Shown: positions 27,001 to 38,738 of the stretch, piece by piece
How positions within the stretch are numbered: the stretch's first letter is position 1
Layout of the letters: every line of letters begins with the position of its first letter
Origin: Pocillopora verrucosa
Lineage: Eukaryota > Cnidaria > Anthozoa > Scleractinia > Pocilloporidae
Length of the DNA: 64,000 nt
NCBI RefSeq assembly: GCF_036669915.1
Contig: NC_089313.1
Location: 14,587,940-14,651,939, forward strand
Reading direction: 5' to 3'
Translations under genes and position numbers: made by a program
The notes under the pieces: generated by a model
The model's database searches: none
Told to the model about the DNA's origin: nothing
Seen by the model: the letters and a program-made list of their open reading frames with translations, nothing else

Positions 27001-30000
27001 GTTATTAAGCACAAGGCTACCAAGTCTTGCCTGGTTGTTTTTAACGCCAATGAGATTGAGGCAGGACTAGTGTAAAAGTGTCATTACCTGCCTATCTCAT
27101 ATGAGACCTCCAGGAGTTCACTTCTAGTCTTATATTTTTTGCTGGTAATCTCTCATAAGGGTGCCCTTATATTTAATTAAAAATGTAATGAAATCGTTTG
27201 AGATATAACAATATCAAAACATCTTTACCTGAGAACAAACACCAGTATTTCTCTTGGAACCTCTCTGGACAGAAACACCTTGCAGTCTGAAAACAGGTTT
27301 TTCAGTTTTTCTGTTTCTTGAAGCTCTTTCTTAATAGCCTCCTGTGCTTTGGCATCCTCGCTCTGTCAAAAAAAAAAACCAGATTAGTATATTTTGATGG
27401 TTTCTTAACATCTCTTGCAAACTTCAGGACAATTATTTACTGACATGTTATTAACGTTGAAGAATACATATAACCAGCAACATATCTTCTACTAAAAACA
27501 CAACATACTTCAGGATCAACAGGAAATTCATCTACTTCAACATCATCATCCTGAGCTGAAAATAGAAAGGAAAAAACTACATGTAACACACCATTAATAT
27601 TTCATGTACTTCACAAATCCCACAGGGAAGGTGTAGGTCAACCACAAGTTGTTTGGGTGGCCATGGCCTTTACCAGTGTTCACCCTAACATCAGTATGCA
27701 TATTCTCCATACTGTCCTTAATATATTTTCCTGTAGTACTGATATGGGGAATTTGTTCTAGAATAAAAGAGCTTCTTTAGTGGGTGATCATTTCTGTTAT
27801 TCTCATGGCCTTAATCCTTGATTTAGGGGTGACTATATGGGGAGATAATAGACAATGGTTACTCCAAGAAATATATTGACATGCCTACCTGTTACTGACA
27901 AGTTTTGATTCAAAGTAGACAGCACCTTATAAGAAAACATAAGACAAACATACCCATGAGAAATTGCTTAGGAAGACCAGGGTTTGCAATACTTAATTGA
28001 CAAAGACAAGGGAATAACCATGAGAATATTAATTAGTCACAATCAGTTGGTGAATAGTGTGCTGGACTCTAGGGAGGGGGTCTGCAGGACACAAGTAAAA
28101 CTCCTTGTTACTTCATGCCTAGGGAAATTTGGATGAGCTGTAGAGATATAGGTTGTTCTACTCACACACCCACTGACTCCAGTTGGTGCTCATTACATTT
28201 TAATTTCCTCATGTAGCATGCCCGCCAAAGTTTGCCAAATGAAAAAGCAGCAATTGTCAGCTGGATTTTTGGCTTAAAGATCACTGGGCCAAATGCTGCC
28301 AGCCTAATTTCTCAGCTACAACCCTGTAATAAAGTTCAAATAAAGCATATCATTGAAGCGACTGCTTGATTGCACCAGATCAGCTGTTTGATTAATATAA
28401 AGAAACATGCAAAATGTTCAATATTTTTTTGAGTCAGCTAGAAACTAATAGATGTATGTCCAGTGAAGAAATGTCTCACCTCATCTTCCAGTTCTGAATC
28501 TTCACAATAGTCTGTGTTATTTGTGTTATTGTATTCACCAGCAAGCTGCACATTCAGGGTGGGAAGACAAAGAAGAAGCATAAAGCTAATACATCTTAAT
28601 CATATTTACAGTTTCCTGATTCAACCTGATACTAAAATCACAGTCCACAATCAGGTGACCAAAGAACTTATTTCCAAGCTGAAGGAATGTCAGGAATGTT
28701 GGCAATAGAGATGAATAAACCTTTCCACATCTGTTAATCCCTTTAGTAACTTCAATGGTATACATAAGAGTGCTTTTTAGTTGTCTGAGTATGGTAAAAC
28801 CATCTGGTTTCTGAGTTTGACAGTCAGAGGAAATGTATAAAGCTGAAAAGGAGAATTTCCAATAAAATCTTGGCAGTTAAGGATGAACTTACCTTGGGAG
28901 GGTAGTGTAAGTTCAACATGTTGTACAATTTGAAATTCACAAATCCTATCATAGTTGTGTAGAACTCTACAAAAGTCAGCATCACTCTGAAGTCAACATC
29001 TGTTGGTGGCTGCAAAAAAAAAAAGCTGACATATGACCTCTACCTATGTAACCATAAGCAAGTCTTAACATGGCTAACACCATTGGCATTGTCAATTAGT
29101 GTCCAGTTAACTGGTTTAAAGCAGACATGCTGGCCTTATGGTTAGTGTGCTGGACTCCTGGGTCAAGAAGTCCAGGTGTGAAACCTGGCCAGGTCAATCT
29201 ATTGTGTTCTTGAGGAAGACACTTTACCTTAACAGTGTCACTCTCCACCTATGTACAAATGTGTACCAATGAATTGTCACAAAAGGCTGATAAAATGCTG
29301 GGTGGTAACATCCCATCCAGAGGAGAGGGGTGTGTAGTAATACTCTTTGTTAATTTATGCTATGGAATCCAGAATAAGATCCAGCTGGATGCGCTACTTC
29401 ACTCATGTAAAGACTTAACCCTTCAAGATCTGAATGTTAATTCTCTTCTCTAGCTGCTACACATTAGTTATGAGAATTTTAAGTTAGATCAAGGTAACAA
29501 CTGCTACCTGATTAGATCGAGTATTCTTATTACCTATTTGCTGAGTAATACTTGAATAATATGGGAAGACATTACTTGTTGATCACTTTTGGAAGTTAAA
29601 GAGTTCACCTTTTTTTAACTGATTTAAACACAAGTCTACAATTGAAGATAAAAAAAGAAAGCTGCAGCTCAAAACAGTAACACTGGAAAAAGCTTCTATT
29701 ATTACCTCTTGACAAAACTGGTAAGGAACAATCCACGTCACGGGTTGATCTTGGATTTCAGCTTGAAAATAGACTCCTTTTATTGACAGGAATACCTTTG
29801 AAAGAGATATCAATCTTGAGTAAGGAATACCAACACATGAGACCACAGGACAACACAAATCAGTTAATAGAAGTTTACTTTATGAAAATACCTTTCTTAG
29901 TGACTTAGATGCTATGATGTAATGCTGAAATTCAACTGCAACAAACACAGAAGTATCAGAATGACAAAGTGGTTCTTAATTAAGTGAGCACAAAAATGTA

Positions 30001-30237
30001 AAGAAACTACTTTCATTTCAGGTAATTTAGTGTTAACAACTGGGTTGAAAACGTAAATTAGCCACCGTAAAGGGTAAAAAAGCTGACGTTTCGAGCGTTA
30101 GCCCTTCGTCAGAGCGATTAGTCAGAGCGACTAATCGCTCTGACAAAGGGCTAACACTCGAAAGTCAGCTTTTTTACCCTTTACGGTGGCTAATTTACGT
30201 TTTCAACCCAGTTGTTAACACGAAATTACCTGCTATA

Positions 30238-30282
<45 letters not shown>

Positions 30283-32240
30283 TTTATTACTTTCATTTCA
30301 GCTTGGTTTTGGTTTAACTCTTTAACCCTTGGAGTGACCAGCATCTAATTTCTCCTCACAGTAATACTTTTGAATCAGTCATTAAGATCATGAGAATAAC
30401 AGAAATGATTGCCAACCTAAGAAACTCTTGATTGTTAAACAAATTCTCCTTGTCAGTATCAACTGATTTGTATAGACAAGAGTATAGAGAATATGAATAC
30501 TAATGTTAGGGTGTAAAGGGTTAAAAACTATAGGCAGCCCATCCATTCACTCTTCCTTTTTTCAGTTAGACAATGTGATCATCAGAGTGGGGGTACTCAC
30601 TTTGGCTATAATGACATTTTAACAAGAGTCAGAAATTTTCAAACTTAAAAGTCAAAGCACCACATTTCATCTGTCTTAATAAGTCAATAAGAACATTATC
30701 TGTTAAAAACAAAATTGAAAAAGTCACTTACCAGATAATCTTTTGCATTGTTTTACAACATCAGCCTGTCAATAAAGAATACGAAAAAAAAAATATTAAT
30801 ACCAAAAGTAACTCTTTCTGACACAAGTTTAATGTTTTCAAAGAAAAAAAATAGTATAAGAACCACTACAAAATTAAAATCATCATTACCTGTATTTTAT
30901 CAGTTTGTGGCATTGTTGAAAATAATAACACCATGGATAAAGCATCATCAAGGTCTCTCACTGCATCAATGAAAGTTGGATATCTGAAAATTTGAATAAA
31001 TGAAGTAATGCACAGAGAATATACTGTTGACAACCAGAGATCACAACATTTCAAGGGTAAAAATTCCATTTTGTCATCCTTCTCCTCTTGAAGAGCTCAA
31101 CAGTTTTAAGAAAGGAATAGTAAATTTACAGCATATTATGAAAGTCAATGTGAAAAATTGACAAAACTAACAGGTACAATAACTGTTAATGAATAACAAA
31201 CAATACCAACAATAACATCAATTTGATCTGCATAATATTATCCCATCTGAAATGTCAGGCAATCATGTATGCAACGCTATTACTGGAAGGACAGTTGTCA
31301 GTGACAGTGAGAAACCTTTTCCATTGTGACCAGAATTTAGAGTCAAAAATATCAGTTACTATTGCCAAAAACAGTGCTTCTCAAGACTAAAATAGAACTG
31401 AGTAAGTGGTTTGAACTGATAGTTAACATTTGACCAAGTATTCTGATCATCTGTGTGAGGATAGTCCTGAGAAGACTGTCTTGTTGTTGGCAATGGTCCT
31501 CCGAAGGTCAGTCACCACTACTGACAACAGCATCCCTCAGGGCTATCCTCAAGTGGAAAATCCAAATATACAATCTAACCTTACACTGTTTAACATATCA
31601 TTTCTGAGTTCAATCCATTCAAGATAATGATTATTACAAATAATTTTTATTTTTTCTAATCCTTGCAATAATCCACTGAATGACACAAAAAGTACTGACC
31701 TTTCCTTGAGAATGTGATCAAGTTTGTAAATCGGTTTGTTGTCCACTAATCTTTGAGCAGTACCTGGTTCCTCCTTAGCAATGGCCTTCTTGAGCTTTCT
31801 AAGAAATATCTTAAACTCTCTGAACTTGTTAAGAATTGGTTCATGTGCAAGGTACTGAATGTCTTTAATGTAATAATAAGTCTTGTTTGCTGTACTTCCT
31901 CTGTTCACTTTCTTCTTGTTCTTTGGTTCAACTGGGTAAATGCCTTTCAAAATACAGATTCGCCTAAAAATTAAACAAATCAAAACTTGAGAAAAAGTAT
32001 TTCTTTGCATAAAAAGGTACTGAAGTGAATTTGACGATCAACAGCCTCAAATTTTACCTGAAATCCGGCAAACTGAGCTGCAGTTTCTTCAGCGCTTGAT
32101 TTCTTGATATATAATTTGTTGCGGCTCCACTTTCTCCCTGAAAAGAAATTCGTGAGCATATTTATTTAGATCAGATTGCCAAATACAGCAAACAATTTTA
32201 GAGAAGCGTCAAAATATACCTTTTTCTTTAACTTTCCCAT
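24060..32240 (-). CDS. PES1: Pescadillo ribosome biogenesis factor 1
   Basis: 16 exons, in transcription order: 32220-32240, 32058-32137, 31700-31963, 30890-30983, 30732-30765, 29892-29935, 29706-29795, 28893-29009, 28480-28545, 27889-27925, 27509-27555, 27229-27362, 26179-26304, 25192-25409, 24301-24419, 24060-24131. Joined phases give 520 aa (human 588). The N-terminal Pescadillo domain shows [45 protein letters not shown] and [18 protein letters not shown] domain spans about residues 300-415 ([36 protein letters not shown]). The C-terminus is Lys-rich ([19 protein letters not shown]). With BOP1 and WDR12 it forms the PeBoW complex needed for 60S subunit maturation in the nucleolus. The acidic linker is shorter than in human. 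The start is divergent from CCHCR1. The exon 14 donor was chosen because it keeps phase with exon 15; reading through gives a short alternative end. Confidence 0.95.
24590..24775. mobile_element. Degenerate MITE-like element, family C
   Basis: TATGGACCAATCAAACAGCGAAGTAAAGTAA, CAATGCAATCC and TTTTCGATTGAAAATC match the right half of the copies at 6297 and 54563. It lies in a PES1 intron. Confidence 0.4.
26760..27000. repeat. Two-copy tandem duplication, 118-bp unit
   Basis: The segment from about 26763 to 26881 is repeated directly at 26882-27000 with a few mismatches. Both copies contain AATGACCCAACCAAGCACT, CTTAATCAAGAATTT and AATACAGCACATTTTGT. It lies in the PES1 intron between the exons at 27229 and 26304. 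Confidence 0.85.
27679..27870 (+). mobile_element. piggyBac-like MITE, family A, forward
   Basis: CACCCTAACATCAGTATGC, ATTCTCCATACTGTCC, GGTGATCATTTCTG and TTGATTTAGGGGTGA match the consensus. Both ends are eroded. It is in a PES1 intron. Confidence 0.75.
28040..28160. mobile_element. Internally deleted tRNA-derived SINE copy
   Basis: AGTGTGCTGGACTCTAGG matches the tRNA-like head of the element at 29118; ACTCCTTGTTACTTCATGCCTAGG and GGATGAGCTG match its tail. The middle is missing. It is in a PES1 intron. Confidence 0.5.
29118..29395 (+). mobile_element. tRNA-derived SINE
   Basis: The head is tRNA-like: ATGGTTAGTGTGCTGGAC resembles a pol III A box and GTGTGAAACCT a decayed B box, about 40 bases apart. 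A conserved SINE body follows (TGTGTTCTTGAGGAAGACAC, then CCACCTATGTACAAATG, GCTGATAAAATGCTGG, AACATCCCATCCAGAGG). It lies in a PES1 intron, antisense to the gene. It is not a functional tRNA gene, as no cloverleaf closes. Confidence 0.65.
29414..29605 (+). mobile_element. piggyBac-like MITE, family B
   Basis: TTAACCCTTCAAGATCTGA, CTCTAGCTGCTACACATT, AGTATTCTTATTACC and GTTGATCACTTTTGGAAGTTAAAG define the copy. It is directly downstream of the SINE in the same PES1 intron. Confidence 0.75.
30021..30230. repeat. Near-perfect 210-bp foldback palindrome
   Basis: The left arm, about 30021-30120, starts GGTAATTTAGTGTTAACAAC. The right arm, about 30132-30230, ends GTTGTTAACACGAAATTACC. They are reverse complements with only a few mismatches, around a short centre AGTCAGAGCGACT. 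The arms contain CCACCGTAAAGGGTAAAA and AGCCCTTCGTCAGAGCG. This is a foldback transposon-like repeat inside a PES1 intron. A transcript would form a hairpin of about 100 bp. Confidence 0.9.
30314..30524 (-). mobile_element. piggyBac-like MITE, family A, reverse, full length
   Basis: TTAACTCTTTAACCCTTGGAG at the left, GTGACCAGCATCTAATTTCTCC, TTGATTGTTAAACAAATTC, and GTTAGGGTGTAAAGGGTTAA at the right. It is in a PES1 intron about 85 bp from the foldback element. Confidence 0.85.
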
Positions 32241-32347
32241 CGTGTTTTCCTCGGAAAATTGACTCCACGTGAAAATGTTGTGAAATTCACAGCTTCCAAA
32301 GCCTTATGGGACTGCGCCTGGTTGATTTTCGTATTTTGCACCAGAAA
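32241..32347. promoter_or_regulatory. Bidirectional promoter PES1 / CCHCR1 with E-box
   Basis: Only 107 bp separate the divergent start codons. A perfect palindromic E-box CACGTG sits at 32266-32271, 26 bases upstream of the PES1 ATG. CACGTG is bound by MYC/MAX, USF and MITF-type bHLH-ZIP factors, and ribosome biogenesis genes including PES1 are MYC targets in vertebrates. A two-codon uORF (ATG at 32275) and an in-frame upstream ATG at 32306 are present on the CCHCR1 side. Confidence 0.6.
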
Positions 32348-35300
32348 ATGGCGGGTAGTAGCAAAAATACGTCAGACAGATTTCTTTCTCCTGCATATTT
32401 CCAAGTTACAAGGCCTAAGATCCCCTCACAGCAAACCACTTCAGCTCCCAGGAAGCTTCTGCCTCCATCTGAATATAATGTTGTGAAAGATCAGGGCGAA
32501 GAAAGTGAAAAAGTCCTCGTTGAAATAGACATATTGCAGAATGAAAATAGACAGCTTCGAGAGCAACTTAAGAGGTCTAAAGAGGAGGAAATACGACTTG
32601 AAGGGGAGATACGAAAGAGCAGGCTTCTAGTGCAGAAGGGTAGAGTCGATGATGCCCTTGATCTGAAACAAATGGCTGAACTTCACGAGGAAAATCTCTC
32701 GCTGCAATCAGAAGTTAAAAAGCTTAGAGCTACAAACTCGAAACTTAAAATAGATGTTAAAGAGGTAAAAAGTAACTTCGAAACAGATTTAGGAAGATGT
32801 GAAGCCGAGTTAGAGAAGGCGCACACGTTGATAAAAGAGCTTAAAGCTGAAATGAGGCAAAAGGAAGAAATATTCGAGAGAGAGGTGGAGAGTTTGGAGA
32901 AACGCGCTAGAAAGCAGATGACAGTGGTGAAAAGTTTGAAAGCCCAAGTGAAAAATGCAGAAGAGCAAGTGAAGATTGACAGGAATGGATTTGAGGAGGT
33001 GATCAGTAAAAATGAATTTGACAAGTATGAGCAAGTTAAGGCAATTAAAAAAACTTTAGATTCCTGTGAAGTGAAGTATGCCAAAGAGTTACATGCTCTC
33101 AAAGATGAGATCTCCAGTAGAGATGAGATATACTCTGCTACAAAAAGAAAACTGACTACTACAGAAGAGGAGGTAAATGATCTTAAGGAAAAACTGAAAG
33201 AAAAAGAAATGGAGTGTTCAACAGTCATAAAACAGCATCAAGAAAAGATAAGGGATAGCCAATTATACTATGATAAAACTCTGACAGATCTTAGCAGGAA
33301 ACTAGAGGAACAAACACTTTCTCATCAAAGAGAGCTACAGAATTTGACAGGTAAATAAAATGCTGATCATTAAGATTCAAAACTTCATTGTACATGCACC
33401 ACATCTTTCCACATCAACCCAATCCTCATGTAAATATCTTGAAATAACAAAGACCCAATCATAATGAATAGTATTCTTCACCTAAGTAATGAAGAAATCA
33501 GAGCTGTAAGTGAAAAGTGGTAGGGACCAAAACAACAGTCCAGTCTACTACAGTTAGCCTGCTACTTTCACTTTATTTTACTATAATCTATGATAAAAAA
33601 AAATCACCTTTATTGAAGTATCATTGAAAAATTTGTACAGCATCCATTTTCCCTTATGATATTACCCCTGAATCGCACAGTAAGGTCACAAGAATAAAGA
33701 TTCTCCTTACAATATAGCCCCAAATCACATATTTATATAACAAGAATAAAGGAAGTAATCATCAACTAAAGAAGCTCTTGATTGCCAAACAAATTCTCCC
33801 TGCTGCCACCTTTGGAAAATTAATGTGAAGAGATCAGTATGGAAATTGTGCATACCAATCTGATAGCTAAAGGGGTTAAAGTGGCTGAGGTAGGGAATGT
33901 GACCTATGGTGTGAATGGGCTTATTTAACTAAGTCTGGAACAATGCAAGCAACATTTACACACTCATTTTGATTATCTGGAAATTTTCTTTCATTAACAT
34001 GACTATGCAGTAGTGTTATTTTAGTCAGTTAAGAGTCACATTTTAATGTTGTTCCTATGCTTATTTTCTTATGTGAATTTTAAAACACTCTGCCTGCTTA
34101 CAGAGGAACTTAAAAAGAAAGATGAAGAAGTGAAGTCCCACAGCTTGATTGTTGATCAGTTAAGAGCTTATATAGGAGAGAACTTGCCAAACACACAGCT
34201 GGAGAAACTCCAAAAAGAGCATGAAGAGGCAAAGCAAACTGTGACCAGCTTGATACAAGAAAATGAAAATCTAAGATCCACTGTGGAACTCCTTAATGTG
34301 AGAATTTCATCCATCAATGAAATCCTCTCCATTCAAGAAAAAGATTTGATGAAGTTTCAAGCAAAATCAAGTGATGGTGCAGGGCACGATGGAGAAAGTT
34401 TGCTTACAAAATGGAGAGAGAAAGTGTTTGCCTTGCTGATTCAGTTAAAATCACAAGCAATTATGCGTGAGAAAGAAGAAAGAAATGAGAAGGCTCAGGT
34501 AAGTTACCTTGGGGGAAAGGAATTAAAAATAACTGGATTTACTTGAATAGGAAATACCACAGCAATACCAAATTCTGATATTTGTATCCCAAAAGGTTTT
34601 TTGAAAAGTAGAGTTAACTTTCTCAAAAAAATGCTTATGGTATTACTGAAGAGTAATCCTATATGTAAACTTTCTTCTTAAAGGAAAGTTGGCCTTAGGG
34701 TTCATAAGGTGAGTTCAGTTTTATGAAAGTAACTTAAGAAAACCAGCCATGAGAACTGACTTCAAAAGAAGAGAGGTTTTTTTTTTCTCATAGAGATCTC
34801 TGTCAAGAGTTCACTGTAAATGAAACTGTGTAAATAACACAAACTTTCTCATTACATATCAGATATGATGCATAAATTGTCCAATCACTTTGTCAAATGA
34901 CAAGCATGAAATGTAATCTTTCCTATAAGGGCTTGTGTTGGGCTGTTGTTTGAAATATTTTTTTCTTTGATTTGGTTAAACAACAGCTGTGAAAGATTAG
35001 CATAATGATTCTGGTGAAATGCTTTTGCTTAAAATTCTATTCATCTACAAAAAGTTTAACCTTAACCCTTTAACTCCCAGTGGTGATTATCATTTAACTT
35101 CTCCCTATAATATCCATACATTATCCAGCAAACAGGTAATGAGAATACTCAAACTCATCAGGTAGAAGTTGTTGTTTTCATTTGATCTAACTCCAAATTC
35201 CTATAACTAATTTACAAGGAAATGTGTGGCAGCTAGAGGGGAGAATTAACAATTAGATCTTGGGAGTTAAAGGGTTAAGCAGAGAGAGCCTCACACTGCC

Positions 35301-38180
35301 AATCTTGATACTCTTGTCTTTTATCTTAAGCTGAAACATCTGATGACAGAGCTGGAAGAATCTCAGAAGGAAGTAGCCAAGTTGACACACATTTTAGCTG
35401 ACAAGAAGGCTGAACAGCAAATTGAAGTCAATCGAAACCTTGTTTTAGAAAGGCAACTCAAGAAGTGTCAGCAGAATGAGAAAAGGCTCAATTCTTTCAT
35501 TTCACAATTTCAAATGTGTTCCAGCAGTCTCCAGGAAGTTGCACGAAAGACGGAATCTTTTATAGAACATGTTGGGACACAAATGGAGGAGGCCTTCAAG
35601 AAACTTGCTACATTTTCTCAGCGTATTAGCTTTGCAACTGGGAGAGTTCAATTTCTTCAAGGTGATATGCACGTTTCTATAATTATACTGAATTCATATA
35701 TTGAGTTATATTTTTAATTTCTTGTGGAAATAATTGAGAGAAAAGATACACAGTTCCTCTCTTAAATTACTATTCAAGCTGTCTCATAAATAAAATGCAA
35801 TAGAGGTTGTCGCATAACCTCTCCTTTAGTTTTGGAGAAACACTTGTCTAGAAGGGATGTATCCAGATAATTAAGAGTCAAAGGGCAGAGAAAAATAGTG
35901 TCAAGTTTGTAACCTCACTTCTCACTAGTAACTCATGAAAATGCATCAAAGATGTGAGGTTGCAAGAAAGAAATTTGTAGAAAATCCATATAAAACAGGA
36001 GCCCTCTTTAAATTATCCAATTCTGTTTCTGTTTGGAACACATTTCATTACCAGTTGGTTTCAAAAACAACATTGTAAGTAACCACATTTTGATATTAAT
36101 TATTAGGAAATGTGTTAATATAAGCAAAAAACAAACAAACAAACATCATAATGTCAGGACTGTTTCCTTATATAGGGCTTCTAACACATCATGAGGCACA
36201 GTTGAGAAGTGAACTATCAGAAGCAATTAATAAAGCTGCTGAAACTGGGCGATCAATATCAGAAGGTATGTACAAAATATTTTTTCTCATTAAGTCTTCC
36301 ATAGGTTTTTTCTTAAATCTTTTTATTGTCGGTGCTATATATTATTTATTTTGACAGGCTCTCTTGATGCATCCTTAATTTTTCAGGAGAGATCACAGAA
36401 CAACCACAGACAAGTCTGTCATGTGAACAATTGGTATCAGAGGTCAAACAGCTAACGAGAGAAAGGGACCATCTTTTAGCTCAAGCCAGGAAGGATTCAG
36501 AGACTTTAGAGAGAAAAGAGGTGGTAATTAGAGCTCAGTATGAGGAACAACTGAATGACTCTGCCATGAAAATATCACAGGTATTAATCATGTTCTGCTG
36601 AGAACCCTATGAAGAAGTATCCAAGGCAAAAAGTACCAGACTGTCTACCCCAAAGTTTACTTTTAACCTGTTCTAGAATCATGTTTTGAAGGAGATGCCA
36701 GTAGCACAAAAAAAGGGAGAGGGAGAAAAGGGAAAGCAGGGGGCAAAGGAGAGTGTTAGAGACCCCCCCCTGCCAGACCCTTGTTGATTTTTGTTTCCTT
36801 ACTTCCTCTTTTTCATTCATCTCCATTTACTGAAGGCCTGGCACAGTCTATTTAAATGAGAGAATGCTTGATCACAATTTGTATTCCCTCGAATGTTTGT
36901 GAAATATAATGAAAGTTGTAAATTCTTTATGGGTGTGTTAGCTTGGACTAGCATTCTGTGACTAAGACATATTGGAAATAGACTTAAATGTAAGCCTCTG
37001 GTTTTTCCTGTAGCCTCTCTATCTGTCTCTTAACCCTTAAACTCCTAAGAGTGACAAGCATCTAATTTCTCTGTACATTATCACCCCTAAATCAATCATT
37101 AAGGTCTCAAGAATAAAGGAAATGATCACCAACTAATGAAGCTCTTGATTGTTGAACAGATTCTCCTTCTTGGCACCCTAGGAAATGTACAGAGAATAGA
37201 ATGGAGAATATGCTTACTGATGCTAGAGTGTCAAGGGTTAATATAAATTAGGAGACCAACTCCTCCACAATATTTTCCAAGCAATGAGTAATATGAAGTC
37301 ATCAGAATAAGTACAATTGAAATCACCTGGAATGTTATATTTCTTCAGTTGGAGTCGTTCTTGAAGGATGAACGAGAACGAGGAGCCATCCTTAATGACA
37401 AGTTGCAAACTGCTGAAGTTGAATTGTCAGAGAGATTGGAGACGATTGAATCACTCAAAACAGAAATGGCAAAACACAAAGATGTGGCTGAAAAAAGTAA
37501 GTGTGAGGTTTTTAGATGCTTGTGTCTAAAAAATAAAAATAAAATGTTAACCCATTGACTATTCTAGATAAAAGCCTGTTAACATGCTTAAGCAACAGAC
37601 AGTTTATGGCTTTACTTGTTCTCCAGCTCTAGACAAAGTTTTACAAGCAGAGCAAGCAAGATACACTGAGGAATTTGCAAAGCTTGAAAAGCAATTCAAT
37701 GATGTGCGACGTGAACACACAAAAGCAGTTGTGGCACTCAGGCAAGCAGAGCGAGTGGTTGAAAGAGAGAAGGAAAAGGCAGCAGAACAGCTCTCTCTTC
37801 AGCAGAAGGAATATGAAATGAAACTGGAGAAATGCTGCTCACAACTGCGAAATGTGGAAAAGGAAAGAAATATGCTCATGGCTACAGTCAGACAGGAGGG
37901 TTTCAAGGTTCCCAGACATAAACCAAGGGAGTTTTCTGGTGAGAATTGGACAAAATCCCTCTACACCCTAGCATTAGTAGTCATATTCTCCACACTGTTC
38001 TCTATACATTTCTTGTGGGACTGACAAGGAGAAATTGTCAACAATCAGGAAATTTGTAAATTGCATTTGATTCATGGGTGATACTTTAGGGAGAAATTGG
38101 AAGCCAGTCACTCCTAGGGGGTTAGAGGGAAACATTGCCAAAATGTTATAAGGAAGAAAGTGGTATCATTGCTATTACTA

Positions 38181-38226
<46 letters not shown>

Positions 38227-38692
38227 AGGGTTAAGACTTTTTTTCCTCCCAATCTCTGTACTAACTGATATTCATTTAAGTACATGAACTTGATCCAAGT
38301 TCTCAATGAGGATGCATAACTTCATTTATGAATTAAAGGTGTTGTACACAAATGCTTACTGTTCCTTGCTATTGTTCTCTTTGACAGATGGTCTGGAGGA
38401 GGAAGAGAAAGAAAACAGAGAGCAAGTGCCTCTTGATGAGAAACCACCCATAAAAACCAGTAGAGGGAAGACTAGAAGACACAAGGCTGCAAAACCTGTT
38501 CAATCTGAACCAGGAATTCCATCTACTGCAGCAGTACAAAGAGAAAGACAGAACATCCATGTTACAGAAGGTGGAGCTGAGGAAGAAATGAACTTGATGC
38601 AGGTGACATCTGCGCTGAAAGACCTTCAGTCACTCTCAACTGCTCTGCTGAACATGGACAGAGAGACTGATGATTCTCAACATTCATTGTAA
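32348..38692 (+). CDS. CCHCR1: Coiled-coil alpha-helical rod protein 1
   Basis: Exons 32348-33350, 34104-34498, 35331-35661, 36176-36265, 36387-36580, 37349-37496, 37627-37938, 38388-38692; joined frame 925 aa (human about 780). Almost the whole protein is Glu/Lys/Leu/Gln-rich coiled coil. Family signatures are VDQLRAYIGENLP, the WREKVFALLIQLKSQ block from residue 438, GRVQFLQGLLTHHEAQLRSE, REHTKAVVALRQAER and EKERNMLMATVRQEG, all with clear counterparts in vertebrate CCHCR1. The human protein is found at centrosomes and P-bodies and is linked to centriole and steroid-metabolism phenotypes. I chose ATG 32348 (AAAATGG, good Kozak); an in-frame ATG at 32306 would add 14 residues in a poorer context. 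The large 1-kb first exon is unusual for the region. Introns hold four MITEs. A poly(A) signal follows at 38733. Confidence 0.92.
33655..33880 (-). mobile_element. piggyBac-like MITE, family A, reverse, with internal duplication
   Basis: GATATTACCCCTGAATC and a second similar block CAATATAGCCCCAAATCAC appear before AGAAGCTCTTGATTG and the end TAAAGGGGTTAA. The left part seems duplicated or rearranged. It is in CCHCR1 intron 1. Confidence 0.65.
35064..35277 (-). mobile_element. piggyBac-like MITE, family B, full length
   Basis: The ends are TTAACCCTTTAACTCCCAG and CTTGGGAGTTAAAGGGTTAA, an inverted repeat of at least 16 bases with TTAA at both edges, 213 bp. It is in CCHCR1 intron 2. Confidence 0.85.
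37030..37241 (-). mobile_element. piggyBac-like MITE, family A, reverse, full length
   Basis: TTAACCCTTAAACTCCTAAG to GTGTCAAGGGTTAA, 212 bp, close to the reverse consensus throughout. It is in a CCHCR1 intron. Confidence 0.85.
37957..38131 (+). mobile_element. piggyBac-like MITE, family A, truncated
   Basis: CCCTCTACACCCTAGCATTAG, ATTCTCCACACTGTTCTCTA, GACTGACAAGGAGAAATTG and CAGTCACTCCTAGGGGGTTAG match the consensus with a central deletion. It starts only about 20 bases after the exon donor at 37938. Confidence 0.75.
38171..38226. repeat. (TTA)n microsatellite
   Basis: About 17 nearly perfect TTA units in the last CCHCR1 intron, likely length-polymorphic. Confidence 0.95.
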
Positions 38693-38732
38693 ATGAAATT
38701 TTTCAATATGTGAATGGACTTCAGTTTTGTGA

Positions 38733-38738
38733 AATAAA
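38733..38738 (+). terminator. Poly(A) signal of CCHCR1
   Basis: Canonical AATAAA 41 bases after the stop codon gives a very short 3' UTR. Confidence 0.7.

Noticed and set aside
29118..29395. Possible functional tRNA gene
   Set aside because: A- and B-box-like sequences are present, but the B box is decayed and no cloverleaf closes. The following body identifies it as a SINE.
32683..33228. 181-codon reverse-strand frame inside the first CCHCR1 exon
   Set aside because: It is the antisense shadow of a Lys/Glu-rich coiled coil, which reads as Ser/Phe/Leu on the other strand. The sense strand has clear homology.
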